Positions 53,630 to 62,174 of a DNA stretch of 64,000 nt are shown one piece after another. The notes below the pieces were generated by a model. That model was given only the letters and a program-made list of their open reading frames with translations, was not told the origin of the DNA and did not search any database. The position numbers and the translations under genes are program-made. Origin of the DNA: Nitrospirota bacterium. Its GTDB lineage: Bacteria > Nitrospirota > Thermodesulfovibrionia > Thermodesulfovibrionales > UBA6898. The first letter of the stretch is position 1. Each line of letters begins with the position of its first letter. Where the stretch lies: the NCBI GenBank assembly GCA_021811105.1, contig JAJZPM010000001.1, positions 1 through 64,000 on the forward strand, written 5' to 3'.

Positions 53630-53968
53630 ATGCAAATACTGAAAAAAAGATTTTTGATAATAGTTTTTACTGTCGGCCTTCTCGGTGCAGGGTCGCAGGG
53701 ATATGCAATGGAAGACTGGTGCTGCGGACCCTTCGGTGGGTATTGCAAGGGTTCTGACTGGGGATGGTACGGAGCAAGGAAAACGGTCAAGACAGTCGAG
53801 GAGGCAAGAAAAATACTGCGGGAATATTACATGAATGCCGATGTAAAGATAGGCAAGGTCAAGGAAAGGCAGGGGTTCTTCGAGACGGAGATCAGAGATA
53901 AGAACGACAAGCTGATAGATGTGGTAATCGTTGATAAAAGAACCGGTCGGATAAGGTCAATAGATTAG
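53630..53968 (+). CDS. Small exported PepSY-like protein
   Basis: ATG at 53630 gives 112 residues with a signal peptide (FLIIVFTVGLLGAGSQGYA). A Cys/Trp/Gly-rich stretch (WCCGPFGGYCKGSDWGW) is followed by a PepSY-like domain: VEEARKILREYY, then KVKERQGFFETEIRDKNDK and VDKRTGRIRSI. The longer open frame from 53447 overlaps the ZraP-like gene and is rejected. It probably inhibits or senses a periplasmic process; the function is uncertain. Confidence 0.7.
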   Translation: MQILKKRFLIIVFTVGLLGAGSQGYAMEDWCCGPFGGYCKGSDWGWYGARKTVKTVEEARKILREYYMNADVKIGKVKERQGFFETEIRDKNDKLIDVVIVDKRTGRIRSID

Positions 53969-54164
53969 GGAGCTGTCCGGTGGCAATGTCCACCCAGTTA
54001 TTACTATGAGAGTAAACATATCTGCATAGAGTTGCCGCAATACACATGGGTATTCCGGGGGTATTGCGGACAGTGATTCCGCGCTGTTGCAGGACACCTA
54101 AGATACCAATAATGTGGATGCTATAATCATTCCAGCTCAGTTAGGAGTCTTCCGTCCTCATGCG

Positions 54165-54300
54165 GCCATTTTCAGGCTCGCCTTAATTCTTCTCATGGAC
54201 TCTCCTTTTGACTCGATCTTATGGGAATTATGGACTATACGGTCCAAAATGGCATCAACGAGTGTAGGACCGCCTATGAGGTCATGCCATTTTGATAATA
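54165..54300 (-). pseudogene. IS21-family IstB C-terminal remnant
   Basis: Minus-strand sequence encodes the end of an IstB-type ATPase: SKWHDLIGGPTLVDAILDR, then VHNSHKIESKGESMRR. The match stops abruptly near 54300, where a cysteine desulfurase remnant begins on the other strand. It is a broken end of an IS21-type element. Confidence 0.75.
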
Positions 54301-54622
54301 TACGAAATTCAACGGCCATCCCGAGGTGCGATTTCCAGGTAATGTAAACATATCGTTCAAGAACGCTGAGGGCGAACTGCTGGTGCTTCACCTTGACAGT
54401 AGGGGAATTGCCTGTTCCAGCGGCTCTGCCTGCAGTTCCGAGAGTGCGGCAGGCTCTCACGTCATAGAGGCTATCGGCGTGTCCTCCCACAAGACAGGTG
54501 GTTCCCTGAGATTCTCTCTCGGCAGGCACACAACTGAAGAAGATATCGACTATGTTGTACATTGCTTCCTGACGTCATCAAAGAAATTCGGGCGTTTTCA
54601 TTCTTTGAAGAGCAATCGGTGA
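54301..54622 (+). pseudogene. Cysteine desulfurase C-terminal remnant
   Basis: A frame from about 54301 encodes the last hundred residues of an IscS/NifS-type enzyme: NGHPEVRFPGNVNISF, GIACSSGSACSSES with the active-site Cys loop, and GSLRFSLGRHTTEEDIDYVV. The pyridoxal-phosphate-binding part is missing, so it is not functional. The junction with the istB remnant suggests an old insertion and deletion. Confidence 0.78.
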
Positions 54623-54703
54623 CGAGACCTGATATGACGCTTAAGTTCAACAAGACATAATCACCTGAATGGCGGTGCACACATAGGAAACTTTTTCTGT
54701 CAA

Positions 54704-54723
54704 AATAGGAAGTTCTTCCTATT
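54704..54723. promoter_or_regulatory. Perfect 20-base palindrome
   Basis: AATAGGAAG-TT-CTTCCTATT is a perfect inverted repeat about 70 bases upstream of the small Cys protein gene. It could be an operator. No clear promoter is visible with it. Confidence 0.4.
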
Positions 54724-54792
54724 GTAATCGTCCTGGATTCGTGTTACTAATAGCACAATAAAAGCATGTATATGTCCGATGGGGAGGGGTAG

Positions 54793-54945
54793 ATGTCTAC
54801 CAAAACAGCAATAGAGCAACAGATATGTCCGTTTACCCTCGAACCCTGTGAGGATTGGTGCACACAGGACGTGATGAACGAGCATAAAATATGTTCTTTC
54901 ACTCTCGAGCAGTGTTGCTTGATATCTCAGGCAGCTGAGACCTGA
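54793..54945 (+). CDS. 50-residue Cys-rich protein with internal duplication
   Basis: ATG at 54793 is preceded by GGGGAGGGG. The product has two similar blocks, ICPFTLEPC (residues 11-19) and ICSFTLEQC (33-41), joined by EDWCTQDVMNEHK. Codons differ at synonymous sites between the blocks, which points to selection for the protein. The Cys residues could bind a metal such as zinc or copper. It lies 57 bases before a DsrE-like gene. Family unknown. Confidence 0.55.
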   Translation: MSTKTAIEQQICPFTLEPCEDWCTQDVMNEHKICSFTLEQCCLISQAAET

Positions 54946-55002
54946 CATCAATGAGAGGCCCGCACGGCTTAGCATAGAGTTTGACAGTAAAGGAGAATTA
55001 CG

Positions 55003-55563
55003 ATGATCCACAAACTAGTTAAGGTTGTAATCGTGCAGCTTGCCCTCAGCATTGTCACCTCAGTTTGGATCAGCCCCAATATCGTTATCGGAGCCACAAC
55101 ACCTACTCCGGAGGCCGCTGAGTTCACGCCAGCCTCTCAACTTCAGGCACAATCTGCATTTGAGTCCCCTGTGCTTGCTGGAAAAGTCGCCGATCCGCCT
55201 TCTACTGCCGTGCATCCAAAGGTAGTATTCCAAATCAATCAAGCCGCTGATGCCTCGACTATCTTGCGTTTCGTCAGCAATTACCTTATCGCCGAACCGA
55301 CTGCAGAGGTGGCGGTGGTCGGTTATGCTGGGGGGGTGGATTTCATGCTGAAGGGGGCGAATGACACCACGGGCAAGCCATATGCCGAGCAGCTGCAGGC
55401 GCTGGCTATCAAGGGGGTTCATTTTAAGGTATGCAGCAATACATTGAAATCACGTAGCCTGACTGCTGACGCTGTGGTTCCTCAAGCCACAGTAGTGCCA
55501 GGCGCCGTCAACGAGATCATCCGACTGCAGACCAAGGAGGGATACGCTTACTTCCGGCACTGA
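55003..55563 (+). CDS. Exported DsrE-like protein
   Basis: ATG at 55003 follows AAAGGAGA. The 186-residue product has a signal peptide ending near VIGA, then a linker, then a DsrE/DsrF-like fold: KVVFQINQAADASTILRF, VAVVGYAGGVDFML, a KGVHFKVCSNTL string with Cys and a PGAVNEIIRLQTKEGYAY end. Proteins of this family handle sulfur or have redox roles. Here it is exported, so sulfur trafficking in the periplasm is likely; the substrate is unknown. Confidence 0.8.
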   Translation: MIHKLVKVVIVQLALSIVTSVWISPNIVIGATTPTPEAAEFTPASQLQAQSAFESPVLAGKVADPPSTAVHPKVVFQINQAADASTILRFVSNYLIAEPTAEVAVVGYAGGVDFMLKGANDTTGKPYAEQLQALAIKGVHFKVCSNTLKSRSLTADAVVPQATVVPGAVNEIIRLQTKEGYAYFRH

Positions 55564-55701
55564 GCAACCTAATTACCCGGACATACTGGGACTGTACCTA
55601 ATTCGCTACCTGTCAAACGTTGCTTAACTACCTGATTAATAGGAGATGAATGACGGGGCAGCAGTTGAAAGTGGAATAACTGCGGTTCACAACCAGAAAA
55701 T

Positions 55702-55730
55702 TGACTCGCCCGAGAAAGGACGGCGGGTCA
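55702..55730 (+). terminator. Rho-independent terminator
   Basis: TGACTCGCC pairs with GGCGGGTCA (one G-T pair) around an 11-base loop and is followed by TTTTC. It ends the DsrE-like transcript. The rest of the 410 bases between the DsrE gene and feoB holds the feoB promoter and nothing else that I can support. Confidence 0.7.
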
Positions 55731-55865
55731 TTTTCATGCGCGTCAGTTTCTTTTCCATAAGATAACATTTAGGTAAAAGGGCGTCGAGCACGACGACTCT
55801 CACGGCTCACAGACCTTTGGCTACCTCCAAGTCCAGCCTTGGCTTGACATCGTCGATAAAACGAG

Positions 55866-55895
55866 TTGACAACAATCAGCTTCAGTTGCTATAGT
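55866..55895 (+). promoter_or_regulatory. Promoter of the feoB operon
   Basis: TTGACA (55866-55871), an 18-base spacer and TATAGT (55890-55895) form a sigma-70 type promoter 78 bases before feoB. Confidence 0.6.
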
Positions 55896-55914
55896 TGAAT
55901 ATATGTTCACCTAT
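55891..55914 (+). promoter_or_regulatory. Candidate ArsR/SmtB-type operator
   Basis: ATAGTTGAA, TATATG, TTCACCTAT is an inverted repeat with 8 of 9 arm bases matching and the core TGAA-6-TTCA, the pattern of SmtB operators. It overlaps the -10 of the feoB promoter and agrees at 17 of 22 positions with the site before the CadC-like gene. Confidence 0.55.
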
Positions 55915-55973
55915 GGCTTTAACGAGACAAGCTGATAACAAGACTGATTGAGGATCGCAAGGGAGGATATACT

Positions 55974-57968
55974 ATGTTCACGGTGGTGAGAAAATCCGGA
56001 CAGGGCTGTCATGCCGAAGCCTGTGCCGTTTTGGAAGGACTTGGGAAGGTGGTCCTTGTCGGAAACCCTAATGTGGGCAAGAGCGTCATCTTTAACAACT
56101 TAACCGGCAAATACGTGACTGTCTCGAATTATCCCGGTACCACGGTAGAAGTGACACGCGGCAAGGGAAAGGCCGGAGGGAAGGAGTTCGAGGTGATAGA
56201 TACTCCTGGCATGTATTCGCTTCTTGCCATCACCGAGGAGGAACGCGTCGCAATGTCTATGCTCCTGGACGAACGACAGGAGGTTGTTGTCCAGGTCGTT
56301 GACGCGAAGAACCTGCAGAGGATGCTCCATATGACCTTGCAGCTCATCGAGACCGGGCTGCCGGTGATTCTTGATCTGAACCTGATGGACGAAGCGGAGA
56401 AACTCGGCGTGATCATCGACGCGGAGCGTCTCGAGCGAGAACTGGGGATACCTGTTGTCCCGACTGTAGCCACTTCCGGCAGAGGAATGGAAGCGCTCAA
56501 GGAACGAATTTCTTCATACCGGAGGGGCAATAGCCTAGCCTTCACTTATGATGAGGCCATCGAATCTGCTATTCGGAACATCTCCGCCATGCTGTCCGCC
56601 GAATACCGCATATCGAAGAGGGCAATGGCCCTGCTCCTGCTTCAGGAGGACCCCTCTATCACCGCCTCGGTGCGAGAGGACATGGCAGGAGGCTTTACAG
56701 ATGTGCAAGAGGCAATCCATCAGGCGCAGAGCGAATATACCCAGCCGTTGAACTATATCATAACTATTACGCGCCAGCGGGTAATCAACAAAATAATCGA
56801 AAAGGCGACAAGAACAGGCGAGGTGTCGGTGAGCTTTAACGAACGCCTCAGCCGCCTGACGACAAGCCCTATAGCAGGCCTTCCTATATTCCTTTTGATC
56901 ATCTATGCCCTGTACGAGTTCGTCGGTGTTTTTGGGGCGCAGTTTCTGGTCGACTTCCTCGAAAATGCGATATTCAAGGAACACATCAATCCTCTGGTGA
57001 CAAAGGCAGTCACATCGGTGGTGCCCTGGCAGGTGTTGCAGGACCTATTCGTGCACCAGTACGGCATCATTACTTTGGGTATCCGGTACGCCATTGCGAT
57101 CATCCTTCCCATAGTGACTACCTTCTTTATCGCCTTCTCGATTATCGAGGACACGGGATATCTTCCCCGTTTGGCCATGCTCATCGACCGGCTCTTTAAA
57201 AAAATAGGTCTCAACGGCAGGGCCGTAATCCCTATCGTCCTCGGCTTTGGCTGTGACACCATGGCGACGATGGTGACACGAACCCTCGAAACGAAAAGAG
57301 AACGGATCATCGCAACGCTCCTTCTATCCCTCGCCATCCCGTGCTCCGCTCAGATGGGCGTGATCCTCGCGCTCCTTGCAGGCAGTGCGAAGGGGCTAGG
57401 AATATTCATCGGAACTATGGCGGCGATATTCCTTCTCGTCGGATATCTGGCCGCGAAGCTCATGCCTGGAGAAAGACCCATGTTCTATATGGAAGTGCCT
57501 CCGCTGAGATGGCCAAAACTCTCGAATGTCTTCACCAAGACCTACACGCGGGTTGAGTGGTATTTCAAGGAGATACTGCCTCTCTTTATTCTGGCGAGCA
57601 TCATGATATGGGCTGGAAAACTCACCGGACTTTTTGACCTCCTTATAAATATCCTCTCCTATCCCGTGACATGGATCGGGCTGCCAAAGGAGGCCTCTTC
57701 AGCTTTTCTCTATGGGTTCTTCAGGAGAGACTTCGGTGCAGCAGGCCTTTATGATCTGAAAAATGCAGGCATTCTCCATGGTGTGCCACTCGTGGTCTCG
57801 GCGGTTACTATCGCCCTGTTCATGCCGTGCATCGCCCAGTTGTCGATCGCCATAAAGGAAAGAGGTCTGAAGATGGCGCTCGGCATGGCCGCCTTCATCT
57901 TCCCCTTCGCCCTTTTTGTCGGCTTTCTTGTCAATAAGCTCCTGACCGGCCTGGGGGTGGTGTTGTGA
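55974..57968 (+). CDS. feoB: Ferrous iron transporter FeoB
   Basis: The 664-residue protein has an N-terminal G domain (G1 GNPNVGKS at 30-37, DTPG, NLMDEAEKLG) with a Cys-rich start (GQGCHAEACAV), then the FeoB membrane part with two Gate domains (YGIITLGIRYAIAIILPIV; IEDTGYLPRLAMLIDR; LGFGCDTMATMVTRT; LLSLAIPCSAQMGVI). It would take up Fe(II) across the inner membrane. It is shorter than E. coli FeoB (about 770) but has all visible core parts. GGGAGG precedes ATG 55974. It is possible that the unusual regulator makes this a metal other than iron. Confidence 0.9.
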   Translation: MFTVVRKSGQGCHAEACAVLEGLGKVVLVGNPNVGKSVIFNNLTGKYVTVSNYPGTTVEVTRGKGKAGGKEFEVIDTPGMYSLLAITEEERVAMSMLLDERQEVVVQVVDAKNLQRMLHMTLQLIETGLPVILDLNLMDEAEKLGVIIDAERLERELGIPVVPTVATSGRGMEALKERISSYRRGNSLAFTYDEAIESAIRNISAMLSAEYRISKRAMALLLLQEDPSITASVREDMAGGFTDVQEAIHQAQSEYTQPLNYIITITRQRVINKIIEKATRTGEVSVSFNERLSRLTTSPIAGLPIFLLIIYALYEFVGVFGAQFLVDFLENAIFKEHINPLVTKAVTSVVPWQVLQDLFVHQYGIITLGIRYAIAIILPIVTTFFIAFSIIEDTGYLPRLAMLIDRLFKKIGLNGRAVIPIVLGFGCDTMATMVTRTLETKRERIIATLLLSLAIPCSAQMGVILALLAGSAKGLGIFIGTMAAIFLLVGYLAAKLMPGERPMFYMEVPPLRWPKLSNVFTKTYTRVEWYFKEILPLFILASIMIWAGKLTGLFDLLINILSYPVTWIGLPKEASSAFLYGFFRRDFGAAGLYDLKNAGILHGVPLVVSAVTIALFMPCIAQLSIAIKERGLKMALGMAAFIFPFALFVGFLVNKLLTGLGVVL

Positions 57969-58153
57969 AGTGCGATCTCTGCGGATTTGAATTCAGGGAA
58001 GAACAGGCAGGGGCTGCATGCAAAGGGTGTAGTTTGTCCAGATCATGCAGTTTGATCAAGTGCCCGAATTGCGGTTACGAGCTCCCCAGGGAGCCAAGTT
58101 TTATTAAGGCATTAAAGAAATGGAAGGAGAAGAAGTATGAAACTCAGCGATGA
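57965..58153 (+). CDS. Small zinc-ribbon-like protein, FeoB-associated
   Basis: GTG at 57965 overlaps the feoB stop. The 62-residue protein has three CxxC pairs (CDLC, CKGC, CPNC) and a lone Cys in SRSC, followed by a helical Lys-rich tail. It is a zinc- or iron-binding mini-protein. Its place between feoB and the FeoA-containing regulator suggests a role in iron uptake control. Confidence 0.65.
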   Translation: MKCDLCGFEFREEQAGAACKGCSLSRSCSLIKCPNCGYELPREPSFIKALKKWKEKKYETQR

Positions 58154-58784
58154 AGCGGAAGAGCTGCTCGAACAGCTATGGATCAACACCTATGAGCTGA
58201 ACCAGGCGCTCTCTTCCTTCAAGGATTTGAAAACCGGCAGAGACGAAGCGGGGCTCAAAGAACTCCAGGAGGAGGAATATATATCTGTCTCGGAAGACGG
58301 TATGGCATTAAAGAAGGCGGGAATGAAAGAGGCTGAAAATGCGGTGAGACGCCACCGACTGGCAGAACGTTTGATGGTGGACGTCCTCGATATCAAGAAA
58401 AGCCTCATGGAGGAGACCGCGTGTCGTTTCGAACACCTCCTCCATAAAGAGGTGGAGGAGAGTATCTGCACACTCCTTGGCCATCCGACCCTCTGCCCTC
58501 ACGGCAAGCCGATCCCCCAGGGAAGGTGCTGCAGAGAATCCGCGAGGACAGCTAAAAGCGTTGTATCGAGCATTACCGATATGAAAAAGGGCACAAAGGG
58601 GAAGATCGCCTATCTCCACACCAGGGACAATAAGAAACTTCAGAAACTGATGGCCATGGGCATATTGCCCGGGATCTCCATCGATGTGAGACAGAAATTT
58701 CCGTCCTATGTCCTTAAGATAGGCCATTCCCAGATAGCGATGGATGAAGAAATGGCAAAGGATGTCTACGTGAGGTTGAAGTAG
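58137..58784 (+). CDS. DtxR-type regulator with C-terminal FeoA domain
   Basis: The 215-residue protein has an N-terminal winged-helix part, the DtxR/MntR dimer and metal site (CRFEHLLHKEVEESICTLLGHPTLCPHG) and, from about residue 140, a FeoA-like SH3 domain (TKGKIAYLHTRDNKKLQKLM and GILPGISIDV). It combines an iron-sensing repressor and a FeoA part. It would regulate or assist the neighbouring feoB. The helix-turn-helix is less clear than usual (LKELQEEEYISVSEDG is the visible wing). Confidence 0.78.
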   Translation: MKLSDEAEELLEQLWINTYELNQALSSFKDLKTGRDEAGLKELQEEEYISVSEDGMALKKAGMKEAENAVRRHRLAERLMVDVLDIKKSLMEETACRFEHLLHKEVEESICTLLGHPTLCPHGKPIPQGRCCRESARTAKSVVSSITDMKKGTKGKIAYLHTRDNKKLQKLMAMGILPGISIDVRQKFPSYVLKIGHSQIAMDEEMAKDVYVRLK

Positions 58785-58820
58785 ATTACCTATAAATAAC
58801 ATTTAACTTTGGAGGTAGAA

Positions 58821-59207
58821 ATGGAACGGTTCGATTACACAGTAGAAACAAAAAAGGGTTTTGATGAGGCAGTTGCAGCCATTGAAGCCAAGAGCAAAGA
58901 GAAGGGGTTCGGGGTGCTTCATGTCCATGATGTGAAGGCAACCCTTGCGAGCAAGGGGTTTGACAGGGAGCCCCTCAAGATCATCGAGATATGCAACGCA
59001 AAGTATGCAAGTCAGGTATTGGTTAAGGACATAAAGATATCGCTGATGCTTCCGTGCCCGATAAGCGTTTATGCAGAAGGCGGTAAGACTTATATAAGTA
59101 CCTTAAGGCCAAAGGTGATTTCGGACTTTTATCCACAAGCCGACATAAGGGCAATAGCAGAAGATGTTGACAGAATAGTGTTAAGCATCGTGGATGATGC
59201 CAAGTAA
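58821..59207 (+). CDS. DUF302 protein
   Basis: ATG at 58821 is placed after GGAGG. The 128-residue protein shows the DUF302 pattern: FDYTVETKKGFDEAVAAIE, FGVLHVHDVKATL, FKIIEICN-like and SLMLPCPISVYAE, with a Cys before Pro. It is cytoplasmic. Family members are often near metal genes. The following gene starts seven bases after its stop, so the two may be translated together. Confidence 0.75.
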   Translation: MERFDYTVETKKGFDEAVAAIEAKSKEKGFGVLHVHDVKATLASKGFDREPLKIIEICNAKYASQVLVKDIKISLMLPCPISVYAEGGKTYISTLRPKVISDFYPQADIRAIAEDVDRIVLSIVDDAK

Positions 59208-59214
59208 ATAATTT

Positions 59215-61311
59215 ATGACAACCAAAAAAGCTGAAACAATTGAACTTTTTGTGAGCGGGGTGGACTGACCTAATTGCGCACGGCACGTGGAGCGTGCCAT
59301 TCAGTCGGTACCAGGAGTAGTTGATGCAGTAGCCTCAGCGGAAAAGACGGTCATTCGTCTTGACCCCACGAAAGCCAATCTGACGGACATCAAAAAGGCA
59401 ATAGTAAAAGCGGGGCACTCCGTTTCTCTTCCCAATGCTGAGAGCGCTTCGAAAACGCCTCTCGGGAGCTTTACCCGCAGCATTCTGACCCTTTTCGGCT
59501 TGGTTTTCGGCGCCGTACTCTTTATCGTAGTTATTGGGGAATGGCTGGGGCTTTTAGGAGCAGCCACAAGAAAAATACCGTGGCCCTTATGGCTCTTAGT
59601 GATGCTCATCGGCGGTTATCCGGTGTTCCTAAATGTTCTGCGTAAAGCTCTTAGGGGTCGAATCATTTCACATACCCTCATGACGGTGGGGATGCTGGCA
59701 GCGATAGCTGTCGGAGAATGGGCCGCTGCTGTGATCGTAGTTTTCTTCATGCGGGTCGGAGACTATGTTGAGCACTTTACCGAAGAACGTGCCCGCCGCG
59801 CAGTTAAAGACCTTGCTGCCCTCGCCCCGCAGACAGCGAGGGTGGAAAGGGACGGTGTTGAGGTTGAGCTTCCGATAGCACAAGTGCGGGTTGGTCAGAC
59901 GGTAATTGTCAGGCCTGGAGAAAGAATCCCTGTAGACGGCCTGGTCACAGGCGGACAGGCGACAATCGATCAGTCCACCATTACCGGCGAGTCGATGCCG
60001 GTTGAGGCCGGCCCGGGGGCAAACGTTTTTGCTGCAACCATAGCTTCCCTTGGCAGTCTGCGCATCAGGGTCGGGCACGTCGGGGCGGATACAACCTTCG
60101 GGCGGGTCATAAGACTGGTGGAAGAGGCGGAAGGCAACCGGGCCGATATGCAACGCTTTGCGGATCGTTTCTCGGGGTATTTTCTCCCTATAGTTAGTGT
60201 GATTGCTCTTCTCACATACCTGATCAGCCGTAATCCGCTTGCCACGGCAGCGGTCCTTGTGGTGGTATGTTCTTGTTCATTTGCTCTTGCTACACCGCTT
60301 GCCATGATCGCCTCCATTGGCGCCGGTGCGCGTCGGGGGTTACTGATAAAAGGCGGGAAATATTTGGAAGCTCTCAATAGGGTCGACGTGTTGTTGCTCG
60401 ACAAGACTGGAACTCTGACATTGGGTCGCCCCCGGATTACCGATATCATTTCTCTTGCGGGCTTTACCGAAAATGAACTCCTTGTGATGGCTGCCTCTGC
60501 AGAGCGCTATTCCGAACACCCACTTGCCGATGCAGTCCGCTCTGCGGCGCTGGAGCGCGGTCTTCCCCTTCATGATACCGAGAGTTTTGAGGCCATTCCG
60601 GGATTGGGCGTTAGGGCAAGGGTCAATAATCGGACTGTCGAGGTCGGCAGTCATACATTAGCCGCAAAGATGGATTATCCTCCCGATGTAACTAATCTTG
60701 AAGCCCAGGGAAAAACCATGTTGTTTGTCTTCTGCGATGGAAAGCTTGCCGGGGTCCTGGCCGCTGCCGATACCTTGAGGACGGAAGTGCCGACGGCCAT
60801 TGCAGAATTAAGAACGCTGAGGATCAAACACATCAAGTTAATCACCGGCGATAACGAACGGACTGCCGCTCATCTTGCGGAAACACTCGGCATCGAATAT
60901 CTCGCCAATCTCCTCCCGGAAGATAAGATAACCATAGTAAAAGAATATCAGGCGAAAGGACATGTCGTTGTCATGGTCGGCGATGGAGTTAATGACGCAC
61001 CGGCCCTGGCGCAAGCCGATGTGGGGATTGCCATGGGCGCGGCCGGCACTGACATAGCGGTTGAGGCAGCCCACATTGCTTTGATGCGCGAAGATTGGCT
61101 GCTTGTCCCTGAACTTTTCCGAATCGCGGGGCACACCATGGGCGTCGTTAAACTGAACCTTGTCTTTACCGGACTTTACAATCTGGCAGGGCTGACACTG
61201 GCTGCCTTCGGTCTGTTGCCGGTCACGCTGGCAGCCGCGCTCCAGTCGCTCCCGGACCTCGGAATCCTTGCCAACTCCTCGCGTCTGCTTCGTCAAAAGA
61301 ACAGGGGTTAA
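59215..61311 (+). CDS. P1B-type metal ATPase with in-frame UGA (candidate selenoprotein)
   Basis: Read through the UGA at 59266-59268, the frame from ATG 59215 encodes 698 residues. The N-terminal heavy-metal domain then reads GVD-U18-P-N-C21-ARHVERA, where Sec takes the place of the first Cys of the CxxC motif. A hairpin (SECIS-like) follows. The P1B body has the TGE loop, a transmembrane motif C352-S-C354-S in place of the usual CPC, phosphorylation D396 (DKTGTLT), SEHP and GDGVNDAPAL. It would pump soft metal out of the cell. A shorter frame from GTG 59287 would lack most of the metal domain. The site before ATG 59215 is weak; coupling to the preceding gene is possible. Confidence 0.75.
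59266..59298 (+). promoter_or_regulatory. UGA codon with bacterial SECIS-like hairpin
   Basis: UGA at 59266-59268 is followed by a perfect 6-base stem GGCACG-TGGAG-CGTGCC (59282-59298). The loop starts 19 bases after the UGA and has G at its second position. Bacterial SECIS elements are small hairpins at this kind of distance with a G near the loop start. Whether SelB binds it cannot be told from sequence. Confidence 0.6.
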
Positions 61312-61380
61312 TCGGTGTCGAAATCTTTCTTGTCCCTGAGGGACTGTAGTGATATGCTTTAAAGAAAGGGGGCGATCATA

Positions 61381-61602
61381 ATGATGGGACCTATGATGTA
61401 CGGACCGTATGGTGGATGGATGTTCTTTCACTTCTTTTTCTGGATTCTCGTTATTATCGGCGTTGTCCTGCTAATCGTGTGGCTTGTGAAGCAACCCGGC
61501 AGATATGAGCGTGGCCACGGAGAAGAATCCCCTCTTGACATATTGAAGAAGCGATATGCCAAGGGGGAAATCAGCAAGGAAGAATATGACATTAAGGGCT
61601 GA
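61381..61602 (+). CDS. Small membrane protein with SHOCT domain
   Basis: The 73-residue protein has an N-terminal Met/Gly/Tyr part, one membrane span (FFFWILVIIGVVLLIVWLV) and a C-terminal SHOCT motif (DILKKRYAKGEISKEEYDI). Such proteins are common near metal-resistance genes; the function is unknown. A GGGGG run lies upstream of the ATG. Confidence 0.78.
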   Translation: MMGPMMYGPYGGWMFFHFFFWILVIIGVVLLIVWLVKQPGRYERGHGEESPLDILKKRYAKGEISKEEYDIKG

Positions 61603-61649
61603 GGAACAAGTAAAACGAAGATAGTAATAGCTGTGGCCATGTGGTTGGT

Positions 61650-62144
61650 ATGACGAAGAAGAGTGCGGAATTCGGTATGGTTTTAGTGTCGGTGTTCCTC
61701 TTTTCATATGCGGCAAATTTCATATGGGAGTCGCTGCACGCCGTTTTTCTTTATGAGGGGCATGACTTTAATGCAGAGAAATATGTCCGCATGATCAGTT
61801 ATGTCTCTGGCGTTGACGGTCTGATCATTCTGGGAATTTATCTCTTTATAGCGGTTGTGTGGCGAAACATCCTGTGGCTTAAAGAGATGAACAAAAAACA
61901 AGGATTAGCCGTATTTTTACTCGGTATGGTGATAGCCGCCATGATAGAGTACCGAAAAGTTTTTCTGGTGAAAGCATGGACATATAACCCGCTCATGCCT
62001 ACCATATTCGGGATCGGCATGTCGCCTTTGCTTCAATTGAGCATGACCGGGATGTTGGCATTGTGGTTGACGCGGAGGTTATTGTATCAGAAAGGCGTCT
62101 ATTTTAGAGGACCACATCGGATATCCGAACAGCATGAGGATTGA
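61650..62144 (+). CDS. Integral membrane protein of unknown function
   Basis: The start is uncertain: ATG 61650 or GTG 61641. The 164-residue product has four hydrophobic segments, conserved-looking FIWESLHA in the first and EYRKVFLVKAWTY before the last. It lies between the SHOCT and multicopper oxidase genes and may belong to copper handling. Family not recognised. Confidence 0.6.
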   Translation: MTKKSAEFGMVLVSVFLFSYAANFIWESLHAVFLYEGHDFNAEKYVRMISYVSGVDGLIILGIYLFIAVVWRNILWLKEMNKKQGLAVFLLGMVIAAMIEYRKVFLVKAWTYNPLMPTIFGIGMSPLLQLSMTGMLALWLTRRLLYQKGVYFRGPHRISEQHED

Positions 62145-62174
62145 TTTGGCAATGTCGGTGCAAGGAGGATGGAC

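Noticed and set aside
59287-61311. A shortened ATPase starting at GTG 59287
   Set aside because: This start cuts through the metal domain right after its motif and lacks a ribosome site, while the upstream frame supplies the missing motif through the UGA.
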